Source: VRUE01 sp963796705
GTDB taxonomy: Bacteria > Actinomycetota > Thermoleophilia > Solirubrobacterales > 70-9
Direction of reading: 5' to 3'
Length of the DNA: 64,000 bases
Assembly: GCA_963796705.1 (NCBI GenBank)
Contig: CAWCMK010000003.1
Span: 186,001-250,000 of the forward strand
Below the pieces are notes generated by a model. The model ran no database searches. It worked only from the letters and a program-made list of their open reading frames with translations, and had not been told where the DNA came from. The stretch's first letter is position 1; each line of letters opens with the position of its first letter. Shown one piece after another: positions 34,763 through 43,548 of this stretch. Position numbers and translations under genes: made by a program.

Positions 34763-35330
34763 GGTCAGGCCTCTCGGGGTAGATCTCGTCGATCGTAATG
34801 AGGGCGCGGTAGGGTGCCGCGGTGGCGGCTTCGATCCGCTCGCCGCCTCCGGCGAGCCGGTCGACGACGGCAATCACGCCGACGACCTCGAGGCCATGCT
34901 CGACGATGCGCTTGACGGCGCGCCCGGTGGAGCCACCCGTGGTCACGGTGTCCTCGACCACCAGGCAACGGTCCCCAGCCTGCACGGGTCCCTCGACCCA
35001 GCGCTGCAGACCGTGCTCCTTGCGCTCGCCGCGGACGAAGAACCCGACCAGACCATCTCCGGCGGGGGCGGCAAGAGCAGCGCAGGAGGGCGGGATTGCG
35101 GCCGTGGCCGGTCCGCCGACCGCGTTCGCGCCGACCTCAACCGCCGCTGCCGCTATCAGCTGGCCGACCGCCCGAAACCCGGCCGGGCGCAGTAGCGTCC
35201 GGCGCGCGTCGACGTAGTAGGCGGCTTTGGCGCCGCTGGAGAGCGTCACCTCACCGATCACGAGGGAGTGCTCGCGCAGCTCTGCTAGCAGGGTTCGTCT
35301 TGCCGCTTGCAGATCAATCACCGGCGGCAT
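34755..35330 (-). CDS. pyrE: Orotate phosphoribosyltransferase
   Basis: 191 residues. The enzyme joins orotate and PRPP to make orotidine monophosphate in pyrimidine synthesis. The PRPP-binding motif is CLVVEDTVTTGGST. Other family blocks are LSSGAKAAYYVDARR near the start and FFVRGERKEHG before the motif. The length is typical. It lies between an NAD-dependent epimerase-like gene (33 bases upstream) and the coupled yceH-like gene. Confidence 0.93.
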   Translation of the reverse strand: MPPVIDLQAARRTLLAELREHSLVIGEVTLSSGAKAAYYVDARRTLLRPAGFRAVGQLIAAAAVEVGANAVGGPATAAIPPSCAALAAPAGDGLVGFFVRGERKEHGLQRWVEGPVQAGDRCLVVEDTVTTGGSTGRAVKRIVEHGLEVVGVIAVVDRLAGGGERIEAATAAPYRALITIDEIYPERPDRD

Positions 35331-35363
35331 CCTAGTCCGCGTGGACGGGCTGTCGACCGAGAC

Positions 35364-36296
35364 TCAGGAGAGCGCTTCGCCGAAGCCCTCACGCCAGCTC
35401 GGGTGCAGCGGCTGCCAGCCCAGTTCCCGCTTCGCCTTGGCGTTGGTGGCACCGCGCAGCTCGGTCGCCGTCGCCACCGCGGCGGATCCCGCGAACAGAC
35501 GCGCCAGCCAGGCCGGAACCCGGCGCGGTGGCTTGGCCCCAACGAGCTCGGCGAACACCGGAACCCACTCGCGCATCTGGGCCGGCGCGTCATCGACCAC
35601 GTTATAGATGCCCGGCGGTGGGCCTTTCATTGCAGCCACGGTCGCCGCCGCCGCGTCGTCGACGTGAAGGAATGAGAAGCTGCCCTCGCCGTTGCCGACG
35701 ACCGGCAAGCGGCGGCGGCGAGCCGCCTCGGCCTGCGACCCGCCGCGGTCGAAATGAGTTCCGGGTCCATAGAGCCAGCCATAGCGCAGGACGACGCCTT
35801 CGAGATCCTCCGGTTCAAAGACCTGCCGCTCGAGGTCCGCGAGTGCTCTCATCGCCTGGCCGAAGTAGCCCGGGGCATCGGTGTTGATCGCCGCCTCCTC
35901 GTCCTTCACCCGGTCGCCGCCCGGCGCATAGAGGAAAGCGACGCTCTCGGCGACGAGGCGGCGGGCGCCTGCCGCGCGCGCGGCGGCGACCAGATTGCGA
36001 GTCCCCTCCGTGCGAACCCGGTTGGTTGGCCCCAGGTAATCCTCTTTAGGGTTGAAGCGCTGCGGCAGTGCCGTCAGCAGGTGGACGACGGCCTCTGGCT
36101 CCGCCGCCCGCACAGCTGACTCGAGCGCGGATGCATCGAAGACATCGCACACTGCGGCCTCCGCACCCGCGGCCCGGATCTCCTCCGCCCGGTCCTCCCG
36201 GCGAGTCGTCCCGGTCACCTCGTGCCCCGCCGCCACCAGCCGGGCGACGAGCGGCCTCCCGATCGCGCCACTAGCTCCTGCCACGAACACCCTCAT
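35364..36296 (-). CDS. NAD(P)-dependent sugar epimerase/reductase-like protein
   Basis: 310 residues from ATG 36296, which has AGGA about 7 bases upstream. The Rossmann glycine motif is FVAGASGAIGRPL. The sequence LLTALPQRFNP, the active-site-region SVAFLYAPGG and YGWLYGPGT fit extended short-chain dehydrogenases. The usual YxxxK appears altered (APGYFGQAM), so catalysis is uncertain. The substrate cannot be told. It is the first gene of the pyrE-yceH operon. Confidence 0.8.
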   Translation of the reverse strand: MRVFVAGASGAIGRPLVARLVAAGHEVTGTTRREDRAEEIRAAGAEAAVCDVFDASALESAVRAAEPEAVVHLLTALPQRFNPKEDYLGPTNRVRTEGTRNLVAAARAAGARRLVAESVAFLYAPGGDRVKDEEAAINTDAPGYFGQAMRALADLERQVFEPEDLEGVVLRYGWLYGPGTHFDRGGSQAEAARRRRLPVVGNGEGSFSFLHVDDAAAATVAAMKGPPPGIYNVVDDAPAQMREWVPVFAELVGAKPPRRVPAWLARLFAGSAAVATATELRGATNAKAKRELGWQPLHPSWREGFGEALS

Positions 36297-36686
36297 GGTT
36301 GTCCTATCTCCATCCTCAGCCTTGCGGAAACCACGCGAACCCGCCCGAGGCATTACCGCCGGAGCTGACAAAGGGCAGCGTCGGACAGCGGCGGGCCTCA
36401 CTCTTGGCTTCACCGCTTCGTAGCGTGATTGATCGCGCGAAATCCGTAGCAAGGTTCCCGGTCAAAGCACTGGCGCCGCCAGGCCGGGTCCCGAGCGTCA
36501 TTCCTAAAAGGAGTGAGCGCGCGATATCGCCGAGTGGCTGAGTCATTCCACCGGTTGGTGACCAATCCGCTCGGGTGTAGGTATCGACAGCCAATAGCGG
36601 CAAGAAGGGCGGTGGCGAGGTCCAAATCCGGCGATTAGGACCGGGGATCGCCGGGAGCCTCTCTCGCCGATCAATCCGCCCCCTCC
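36297..36686. other. Intergenic region, no gene supported
   Basis: Contains the ribosome binding site and promoter side of the epimerase gene, a perfect GCGATATCGC palindrome (~36523), and a hairpin that follows the L,D-transpeptidase gene. A stretch near 36530 (GCCGAGTGGCTGAGTCATTC) recalls a tRNA 5' end, but no cloverleaf can be drawn. Confidence 0.4.
36628..36654. terminator. Hairpin after the L,D-transpeptidase gene
   Basis: CCGGCGAT and ATCGCCGG form a perfect 8-bp stem with an 11-base loop, starting about 33 bases beyond the stop codon at 36687. No T tract. Confidence 0.4.
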
Positions 36687-37646
36687 TCAGAAGACGAAGA
36701 TCGACTCACCGTACTTCAGCTGGTAGTAGATGCGGGGCTGATCGGCGATGAAGGTGCGAATGCAGCCATGGCTGGCCGCGTAGTTGGGAACTTCGGCGTA
36801 ACCGTGTACCGCGTAGCCGCCGTGCCAGTAGAACGAGTAATACATCCCCTCCGAGTTGTAGCCGGGTTCGCGCCTGTAGAAGCTGTAGTGACCGGTGATC
36901 GTCGGCGTCGACGGCTTGCCCGTGGAAACGGGGTAGATCGCGAACGGTCTATCGCCCCTGGCGAGCACCAGAACCTGCTTGTCGAGCGGCACCTCGGCGT
37001 GCTCGCCGGCCCTTGGATAGCGCACCCGGTAGCCACCCCTTCCGGCGAAGACCCGCTTCACCAGGCCGCTGCCGGCGTGCTCGTCGCGGGCCAGCCCGTT
37101 GACTTTGCGGTAGGCAAGCACCTCGCGAGCGGTACGGCCGTTAAAGCAGGAGCCGCCGCCCGAGACGTAGCCCATCTTCGCAAGCGCCCGTTTAAAGCCC
37201 TTCGCCAGCCGGCCGCACTGGCCCTGATGCAACGCGGGGAAGCTGACCCTCCAGGTCTTGCGCCCCGTGGTACCGCCCCGCACCCCGGCACTCGCCTGAA
37301 GGTGGGCCGAGGCCGCATACTTGCCCACCTTGCGCAGGGCGATGCTGGCCTTGAAAGTGCCGTCGCCCTGTGCTCCCTTCGCGACCCTAACCGTGCGGCG
37401 CAGCAGCTTGTGCCCGTTCAGATAGAACGTGACCTCGACCCGCTGCCCGGGAGCGTAGGGCCTGACGCTGCCCCTCACCGGCACGACGCTAAGGATCTGG
37501 GCGGCGCCGCCGTGCAGGCCGCCCACCTTGATCTGGACCGTCGAGGTCAACGGGGGCGCTTGATGGCGCTGTTCGGCCGCCGAGGCGGGTACTGCCGCCA
37601 CCAGCGCAAGGAGCAGGACGAGAGGAGCCGACCGACGCAGCTTCAC
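36687..37646 (-). CDS. Exported L,D-transpeptidase (YkuD type)
   Basis: 319 residues with a signal peptide (PLVLLLALVAAVPASA). Residues ~35-130 form a beta domain. A short peptidoglycan-binding-like helix region follows (AKGFKRALAKMGYVSGGGSC, with VLAYRKVNGL). The C-terminal ~120 residues are the YkuD domain: GYAVHGYAEVP, then the catalytic motif ASHGCIRT with Cys295. It cross-links peptidoglycan stems (3-3 links) or attaches proteins outside the membrane. The start lies 11 bases after the stop of the CPBP gene, so the pair is probably one unit. Confidence 0.9.
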   Translation of the reverse strand: MKLRRSAPLVLLLALVAAVPASAAEQRHQAPPLTSTVQIKVGGLHGGAAQILSVVPVRGSVRPYAPGQRVEVTFYLNGHKLLRRTVRVAKGAQGDGTFKASIALRKVGKYAASAHLQASAGVRGGTTGRKTWRVSFPALHQGQCGRLAKGFKRALAKMGYVSGGGSCFNGRTAREVLAYRKVNGLARDEHAGSGLVKRVFAGRGGYRVRYPRAGEHAEVPLDKQVLVLARGDRPFAIYPVSTGKPSTPTITGHYSFYRREPGYNSEGMYYSFYWHGGYAVHGYAEVPNYAASHGCIRTFIADQPRIYYQLKYGESIFVF

Positions 37647-37657
37647 GGCGGCGAATC

Positions 37658-38380
37658 CTACTGGCCGAGCAGGGCGATCGAGTTGTTCAGCATGTGGAGC
37701 AGAATGCCCGGAATGATCGAGCCGGTGCGCTCATAGAGCAGGGCCAGGATCACCCCGAAGACCATCAGCGGCGGAACCGCGCTGACCCCGGTGGTCGCGT
37801 GCAGGCCGCCGAAGATCAGACCACTCAGGAGGGCCGCGGCGAAACGCGGCATCCGCTCCCGCATGCCGCTGAACAGCATCCCGCGAAAGCAGGTCTCCTC
37901 GCAGATCGGGACGATCGTCGCGATCAGGATCACCTGGAGGAGGACCGGCCCCAGCTTTTCGGCGATGTCTTCCTGCTTTGGTTCACCGAAGACGGCCGTG
38001 TAGAAGACAGCGAGCGTGAGGTAGAGCAGGAAACCACCCAGCGCCCAGAGAAGCGCCGAGGGCCTGAACCCCCGAAGCCCCAGGCGGGAGGCCGCCTCGC
38101 CCACAGAGGGGGCACCGCGCATCCGCGCAAGTACAAACGGGACGAGCAGGAAGGCCAGCTCCTGGGCCGACTGGATGACCGCATTCGCAGCGGTGCTCAG
38201 TTCGTTCGGGGAGGGCGGGTGGTCGATCGCCGCCACCGGCACCGCGACGAGACCCGCGGCAAAGAGCGCGACCAGAAGACCAATCAGGGCCGCCCAGGGT
38301 CCCCAGTTCGAGTAGGGAAAGGCCCGGGCCGCCAATCCCAGCCCCCTCCCCTGATCGGACCCGTTTAACTTGACGGCCAT
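37658..38380 (-). CDS. CPBP-family intramembrane metalloprotease
   Basis: 240 residues. About seven hydrophobic segments. The CPBP/CAAX motifs are EETCFRGML (EExxxR type), FGGLHATTG and the C-terminal HMLNNSIAL. In bacteria these proteases cut membrane substrates or, in gene clusters, confer self-immunity. Its ATG (38380-38378) overlaps the start codon of the divergent mscS-like gene in the sequence CATG. No good ribosome binding site is visible. It is followed by the L,D-transpeptidase. Confidence 0.85.
   Translation of the reverse strand: MAVKLNGSDQGRGLGLAARAFPYSNWGPWAALIGLLVALFAAGLVAVPVAAIDHPPSPNELSTAANAVIQSAQELAFLLVPFVLARMRGAPSVGEAASRLGLRGFRPSALLWALGGFLLYLTLAVFYTAVFGEPKQEDIAEKLGPVLLQVILIATIVPICEETCFRGMLFSGMRERMPRFAAALLSGLIFGGLHATTGVSAVPPLMVFGVILALLYERTGSIIPGILLHMLNNSIALLGQ
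38366..38371 (+). promoter_or_regulatory. -10-like TAACTT, 7 bases before the mscS-like ATG
   Basis: TAnnnT box with 7 bases to ATG 38379, the spacing expected of a leaderless transcript. No ribosome binding site is present. Confidence 0.35.
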
Positions 38381-38795
38381 GTCGCCGGCAGTCTCACAGG
38401 TCTCGCGCTCGACGAGGACAAGGCTGAGGATCCTGCGGCGCCTGGTGGCGGTGATCGTCATCGTCGTGGTCGCGGCGATCGTCCTCAGTCAGTTCACCGA
38501 GCTGAAGCGCCTGGCCACCGGCATCCTGGCCTCGACCGCACTGCTCGGGCTGATCGTCGGGTTCGCCGCCCAGCACACGATCGCCAACATGGTCGCCGGG
38601 GTCCAGCTGGCGATCACCCAGCCGATCAAAATCGGCGACAGGGTCGCCTATGAGGATGTCGAGGGTCGGGTGACCGACATCACGCTCTCCTACACCTACG
38701 TCGACCCGGGTGACGGCAGCAGCATTGTGATCCCCAACCAGCTGCTCGTCGAAAGCGTCATCCACAACCGCTCGACCGGCGAGACGAAGGCATGA
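38379..38795 (+). CDS. Small MscS-like mechanosensitive channel
   Basis: 138 residues. An in-frame TTG at 38370 would add three codons. One or two membrane helices (VAVIVIVVVAAIVLS and the pore-like ILASTALLGLIVGFAAQHTI) are followed by the MscS beta domain (QLAITQPIKIGDRVAYEDVE, then YVDPGDGSSIVIPNQLL). It is shorter than E. coli MscS and lacks the large C-terminal vestibule, so it is a minimal form. It would release solutes on osmotic downshock. The end overlaps the PBP start by four bases (ATGA). Confidence 0.85.
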   Translation: MSPAVSQVSRSTRTRLRILRRLVAVIVIVVVAAIVLSQFTELKRLATGILASTALLGLIVGFAAQHTIANMVAGVQLAITQPIKIGDRVAYEDVEGRVTDITLSYTYVDPGDGSSIVIPNQLLVESVIHNRSTGETKA

Positions 38796-40927
38796 GCCAG
38801 CGCAGCCGCCGGCGCTACCGCCGGCGCGACGGATTTCGCAGCAAGCTCGTGCTCGTCGCAGCCGCCGCGGCGGCGCTGTTCGGGATCCTCGCGATCGGCG
38901 TTGCCACCTGGGTGCTCAACGTCGCCGCCAAGGCACCGCCGCTTTCATCCTGCAAACCCGCCGGGAAGATCGGCAACTCGACGATCTATGCCGCCGATGG
39001 CAGCAAGCTCGGTGCGATCGCCTCCGAAGAAGCGCGCGCGCCGGTTGCCTTCAGGCGGATTCCGCGGAATCTGAAGCTGGCCACGGTCGCGATCGAGGAC
39101 CAGCGCTTCTACGAACACGGCGGCATCGACACGACCTCGATCCTGCGAGCTGCGATCAAGGACCTGGAAGCCGGAGAAGCGGTCGAGGGCGGCTCGACGA
39201 TCACCCAGCAACTGGTTCGCAACCTCTGCATCGCCAATCCAGAAAAGAGTCTGGAACGGAAGATCATCGAGGCCGAATTGGCGGACGAGTACGCCGCCAA
39301 GCACTCGAAGGAGGAAATCCTCGGCCAGTACCTGAACATAGCCTCATACGGGACGATCGACGGCAGCACCGCGGTCGGCGTGCAGGCCGCCTCGCGGATT
39401 TACTTCTCAAGACCTGTCTGGAAACTGGACCTCGCTCAGGCGGCGCTACTCGCCGGCCTGCCCCAGTCGCCTACCGACTACAACCCGATCCTCAACCCAG
39501 CCGGGGCACGTGAACGCCGCAACGAGGTGCTCGGCAAGATGGCGAGCCTCGGGTTCGTCTCCGAGGGCAAGGCGCGCAGGGCCGAAGCGCAGGGACTCGG
39601 TCTCGATGTATCGGAAGGTTTCTTCGGACACCGCCAGCCCTACTTCTTCGACTACGTCGAGAACAAGTTGCTCGAAAAGTACGGCGTGAACACTGTGCGC
39701 AAGGGCGGCCTCCGGGTCTACACCACGATCGAGCCGCGCCTGCAGAACGTCGGGTTCGAGGCGATCCGCTCGGCCCTTCCCTACCCGACGGACCCCTCCT
39801 CGGCATTCGTCTCGATCGACCCGCGCAACGGCGACATCAGGGCGATGGTCAACAGCTCGAGCTATGGCGCCAGCCAGTTCAACCTCGCCGCCCAAGGCCA
39901 CCGGCAGCCGGGGTCAACCTTCAAGGCATTCGTGCTGACGACCGCGATCAAGCAGGGCATCGACCCCTACACCACCTACTACACATCGAAGCCGCTGGAC
40001 CTCAATCTACCCCGCTGGGGCCACTGGGAAGTCCACACAGCCGACGAGGGTTACCTCGGCACCATCAACCTCCAGCAGGCGACGGTCGCCTCCGATAACA
40101 CCGTCTTCGCCCAGCTCGACCTCGATGTCGGCCCCGAGCATGTCGCGCAGACCGCAAAGGCGATGGGGATCACGAGTCCGCTCGACGGTATCCCCGCCGA
40201 GGGGATCGGCGGCCTCCGCGTCGGCGTCTCGCCGCTTGAGCTGGCTGACGCCTACGCGACCCTCGCCTCGGGAGGTATCCACCATGACCCGGTCGCAATC
40301 GAACGGGTCGTCTTCCCTGAAGGCAGGGTCGAGAGACCCGAACAGCCGCATCCAAAGCGGGTGATCTCGGAGGCGGTCGCCTACCAGGTGACCAGGCTGC
40401 TGCACGACAACATCGTTGAAGGCACCGGGACCGCCGCCTACACGGGCTGTCAGGGGCAGGCCGGTAAGACCGGGACCACCGACCGCCTCACCGACGCCTG
40501 GTTCTCCGGCTACCAGCCGAACCTGGCGACGGCGGTCTGGGTCGGATACCCGCAGTCAAACGAAATCGAAATGACCGACGTCCACGGGATCGAGGTCTTC
40601 GGCGGCACCTTCCCGGCCGAAATCTGGCATTCGGTCTACGCCAACGGGGAAATCCCCTGCGAGGAATTCACCAAACCCCGCAGGCCGATCGTCTGGGCCC
40701 CGTTTGTCGGACAGTTCACAGCATCGACGCCGGCCAAGAATGGGATCTCGAAAGCTGCCCAGGGAAGGGAAGGGACGCTCCCCGGCCAGGAAGCCGTCGG
40801 CGGCTATAACCCCGACGCCTATGCACCCGGAGTCGGTCAGCATCCCTACCTGCCGCCGAAGCCGGCGCCGGCGCCCCCCAGCGGTGGAAACGCGGAACTC
40901 GGGGGAGGCCAGGCGGCCGGTGGTTGA
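38792..40927 (+). CDS. Class A penicillin-binding protein (glycosyltransferase/transpeptidase)
   Basis: 711 residues. A membrane anchor (LVLVAAAAAALFGILAIGVA) follows an Arg-rich cytoplasmic start. The GT51 glycosyltransferase domain has EDQRFYEHGG (Glu102) and GGSTITQQLVRNL. The transpeptidase domain has the SxxK serine (Ser375 in PGSTFKAF), SxN (Ser434, SDNT) and KTGT (Lys559). It polymerises and cross-links peptidoglycan outside the membrane. The C-terminus is Pro/Gly/Ala-rich. Coupled to the mscS-like gene upstream and followed closely by a glycosyltransferase gene. Confidence 0.95.
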   Translation: MSQRSRRRYRRRDGFRSKLVLVAAAAAALFGILAIGVATWVLNVAAKAPPLSSCKPAGKIGNSTIYAADGSKLGAIASEEARAPVAFRRIPRNLKLATVAIEDQRFYEHGGIDTTSILRAAIKDLEAGEAVEGGSTITQQLVRNLCIANPEKSLERKIIEAELADEYAAKHSKEEILGQYLNIASYGTIDGSTAVGVQAASRIYFSRPVWKLDLAQAALLAGLPQSPTDYNPILNPAGARERRNEVLGKMASLGFVSEGKARRAEAQGLGLDVSEGFFGHRQPYFFDYVENKLLEKYGVNTVRKGGLRVYTTIEPRLQNVGFEAIRSALPYPTDPSSAFVSIDPRNGDIRAMVNSSSYGASQFNLAAQGHRQPGSTFKAFVLTTAIKQGIDPYTTYYTSKPLDLNLPRWGHWEVHTADEGYLGTINLQQATVASDNTVFAQLDLDVGPEHVAQTAKAMGITSPLDGIPAEGIGGLRVGVSPLELADAYATLASGGIHHDPVAIERVVFPEGRVERPEQPHPKRVISEAVAYQVTRLLHDNIVEGTGTAAYTGCQGQAGKTGTTDRLTDAWFSGYQPNLATAVWVGYPQSNEIEMTDVHGIEVFGGTFPAEIWHSVYANGEIPCEEFTKPRRPIVWAPFVGQFTASTPAKNGISKAAQGREGTLPGQEAVGGYNPDAYAPGVGQHPYLPPKPAPAPPSGGNAELGGGQAAGG

Positions 40928-40957
40928 GAGGATGCCTCACTGAGCATCAGCGGCGGG

Positions 40958-42031
40958 GTGGCCTTCGCCCTGATCTGGATCGGCTTCCTCGCCTACCTCG
41001 GGGTTCTCTGGCACGCCTCGAGGCTTGGCCGACGGCTGATCTGGAGCATGATCGTCGCCCTCGTAGCGATTTTCGCGCTGTTGCCACCGCTGCTCTCCAA
41101 CGACGTCCACAGCTACATCGATTACGCCCACCTGGGCGTTCTGCACGGCCTCAACCCCTATGTCCACAGGCCCTGGTCAGAGCCCTCGGACCCGGCCTTC
41201 GCGGAAGTCGACTGGACCGGGGCGACCAGCGTTTACGGGCCACTCTTCACGCTCGGCACCTACCCGCTGGCCTGGGTCTCGATCGGAACGGCCGTGCTAG
41301 CGCTGAAGCTCGCCTCGGCGCTCAGCGTCCTCGCCCTGGCGATTCTGGCGAGTCGCCTGGCGGCGGCTCGCGGCGCCGAACCGCTGCGCGCCGCGGCCTT
41401 CGTCGCCCTCAATCCACTGGTCCTGGTTCACGTCGTCGGCGGACCCCACAACGACGCGATCGCCGTCCTCATGGCGATGCTCGGCGTCGCCGCGCTGCTG
41501 GCGGGTGAGGAGGCGCAGGGCGGTGCGGCCTTCGCCCTCGCCGCTGGGGTGAAGTTCTCGGCCATCTTTCCCGCACCCTTCGCCCTGCTCAGCGCCAGGC
41601 GCCCGCGCCGTCTGGTGATCGGCGGCCTGCTGACCGTGGTGCTGATCGTCCTGGCCGCCTGGCCCCCCTTTGGACTGCACTGGTTGAGCGCCCTTGACGT
41701 CGCCGGGCGCAACCTCGAACGCACCAGCCACATGAGCCTTCCGGGAGAGCTCTACCGGGGGCTGGGCATCGGCAGAAACCTGGCCGAGCAGGGCGCCTTC
41801 TACGCCTACCTCGGGCTCTATGCCTACCTGCTCATCTGGACCTGGCGCGGAGGAGACTGGGTGCGGGCCGCCGGATGGGCCGGCGCCGCCCTGCTGCTCG
41901 CGACCCCCTGGCTGCTGCCCTGGTATTTGATCTGGGCCCTTCCCCTGGCGGCTATCTCCCGCGATCGCCCGCTGCAGCTGCTCGTCCTCGCGATCACCGC
42001 CACCCAGCTCGGCACGCGGCTCATGGTCTGA
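40958..42031 (+). CDS. Polytopic GT-C-type glycosyltransferase
   Basis: 357 residues from GTG 40958; a CTG in frame at 40940 has a GAGAGGA box and may be the real start. Nine to eleven hydrophobic segments. The first long loop has SNDVHSYIDYAHLGVLHGLN, with the acidic pair typical of GT-C enzymes such as the GT87/MptB-like mannosyltransferases; PHNDAIAVLMAML follows. These use polyprenyl-phosphate sugars on the outer face of the membrane. The sugar and acceptor are unknown. It follows the PBP gene, suggesting a cell-envelope role. Convergent with the OtsA-like gene. Confidence 0.75.
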   Translation: MAFALIWIGFLAYLGVLWHASRLGRRLIWSMIVALVAIFALLPPLLSNDVHSYIDYAHLGVLHGLNPYVHRPWSEPSDPAFAEVDWTGATSVYGPLFTLGTYPLAWVSIGTAVLALKLASALSVLALAILASRLAAARGAEPLRAAAFVALNPLVLVHVVGGPHNDAIAVLMAMLGVAALLAGEEAQGGAAFALAAGVKFSAIFPAPFALLSARRPRRLVIGGLLTVVLIVLAAWPPFGLHWLSALDVAGRNLERTSHMSLPGELYRGLGIGRNLAEQGAFYAYLGLYAYLLIWTWRGGDWVRAAGWAGAALLLATPWLLPWYLIWALPLAAISRDRPLQLLVLAITATQLGTRLMV

Positions 42032-42054
42032 GGGCAACGTTCGAGGATTCAGAC
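42026..42054. terminator. Inverted repeat holding both convergent stop codons
   Basis: GTCTGA (42026-42031) and TCAGAC (42049-42054) pair with a 17-base loop. Each arm includes one gene's TGA. A short stem, so a weak terminator at best. Confidence 0.3.
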
Positions 42055-43515
42055 AACGGATTCGCGCAGAGCGGCGATGTCGGCGAGCTGGTCGTCGACC
42101 CAGTCGCCGGGGTTGCGGGCGAAGATGATCTCCTTCAGGTGGCGAGCGCGCACCGCCCTCTCCTCGGGGTCCATCGTCAGCGCCCTGTAGATCGCATCCG
42201 CCTGCTCCTGGATGTCGAACGGGTTGACCGAGATCACGCAGTCGGCGAGCTCCTCGTGGGAGCCCGTGTTCTCAGAGAGCATCAGAACGCCATCGCGTTT
42301 GTTGACCGCCGGCGCCTCCTTGGCGACGAGGTTCATACCGTCGAAGATCGAGTTGACCATTAGCAGGTCGAAGTGCTTGTAGCGGGCGAGGGCCTCGTGG
42401 AAGTTCTCGTAGATCTTCAGGTCGATCGGCATCCAGTCGGTTGTGCCGTGGCGGTGGTTGACGACTGCCACCAGCGCCTCGATCCGCTCCAGGTACTCGG
42501 CGTACTCGGGAACGTCCTGTCGCGAGGGCTGAAGGTGAGCAACGAAGGTGACCTGCTCGCGGAACTCGGGGTGCTGCGTGAGGAAGGTGTCAAACGCCGT
42601 GAAGCCACGCAAGACATTCTTCGAGAGGTCAGCCCGGTCGACACGGATGATCAGGTGCTTGCGGCGTCGCTCGAGCACCTCGCGCTCGGCTTCCGCCACC
42701 TCCGGGGACTCCTCGGCAATCCTGCACAGGCGCTCCGCGTCGATCCCCAGCGGGTAGGCGCGACAGTGTGTCTGTCCGCCGGCGTGGTGCACGAGGAGGC
42801 GCTCATAGTCAACCTCCGCCTCGAGCAGTTCTTCGCAGCAACGGATGAAGTTGATGCAGTAGCCGTAGGTGTGAAAACCGATGATGTCGTTGGCGAGCAT
42901 GCCGTTGAAGAGCGCCTCGCGGATCCGCCCCGGCAGCACCCTCCAGCTGTCGGGCTGAGACCAGGGTATGTGGACGAAGTGGTGCAGAAAAGCGTCCGGC
43001 CGGCGCTCGCGGATCATCCCTGGAGCGGTGTAGAGGTGGTAATCGTGAAGCATCACGAGCGGCCGCTCGCGCCCCCCTATCTGCCCCAGCACCGCGTTGG
43101 CGATGTCACGGTTGACCACCTGGTAGCCGTCATCCCAGGCATCGAGCTCCTCCCGGCGGATGTCGGGTGCGTTGGAGAGGTCCCAGAGGTAGTGCTGGAT
43201 GAACCAGAGGATCGGGTTGGCGATCACGTTGTAGAAGCGGTCGTAGGCTTCCGGGTCACTGCCGACCAGCAGCACCCGGTACTCGATGCCGGCGATCGCG
43301 ATCTCGGCGGGTCCGCCACGCTCCTCGGAGACGGCGACGTCCTGATCGGTCATCGCCGAGGCGATCCAGAGCGCGTCCCGGTGTGAGACGAGCCCCGAGA
43401 GCGCGGTGACGAGCCCGCCGCCGCCGCGACGCACCACCCGATCCCCGGCAGCGTCCAGCTCGAACTGGGCGGGTCCGCGATTGGAGACGATAATCAGAGG
43501 ATCGGAATCGGGCAT
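42049..43515 (-). CDS. otsA: OtsA-like GT20 trehalose-6-phosphate synthase
   Basis: 488 residues. GT20 signatures: IIVSNRGPAQF at the N-terminus with the GGGGLVTAL loop, WFIQHYLWDLSN, LHDYHLYTAPGMIRERRPDA, HHFVHIPWSQPDSW, IIGFHTYGYC and the NDP-sugar site ENFHEALARYKHFDLLMVNS with LMLSENTGSHEEL. The enzyme joins an activated glucose to glucose-6-phosphate. No phosphatase (OtsB) lies in the window, and the neighbour is TreT, which makes trehalose directly, so a related sugar phosphate product is possible. Starts 33 bases after the TreT stop. Confidence 0.85.
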   Translation of the reverse strand: MPDSDPLIIVSNRGPAQFELDAAGDRVVRRGGGGLVTALSGLVSHRDALWIASAMTDQDVAVSEERGGPAEIAIAGIEYRVLLVGSDPEAYDRFYNVIANPILWFIQHYLWDLSNAPDIRREELDAWDDGYQVVNRDIANAVLGQIGGRERPLVMLHDYHLYTAPGMIRERRPDAFLHHFVHIPWSQPDSWRVLPGRIREALFNGMLANDIIGFHTYGYCINFIRCCEELLEAEVDYERLLVHHAGGQTHCRAYPLGIDAERLCRIAEESPEVAEAEREVLERRRKHLIIRVDRADLSKNVLRGFTAFDTFLTQHPEFREQVTFVAHLQPSRQDVPEYAEYLERIEALVAVVNHRHGTTDWMPIDLKIYENFHEALARYKHFDLLMVNSIFDGMNLVAKEAPAVNKRDGVLMLSENTGSHEELADCVISVNPFDIQEQADAIYRALTMDPEERAVRARHLKEIIFARNPGDWVDDQLADIAALRESVV

Positions 43516-43548
43516 CCGCGTAAGCAGCCTACCCCGACCGCGGAGCGG

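Noticed and set aside
36525..36600. Possible tRNA
   Set aside because: The GCCGAGTGGCTGAG start recalls tRNA-Ser/Leu, but no anticodon stem, T-arm or acceptor stem can be formed.
36316..36603. Minus-strand open frame of 95 codons
   Set aside because: No ribosome binding site and no folded-protein character, and it lies in a variable intergenic region.
40924..41508. Alternative frame over the glycosyltransferase start
   Set aside because: Arg/Pro-rich shadow without hydrophobic helices; the chosen frame has the membrane helices and the GT-C loop.
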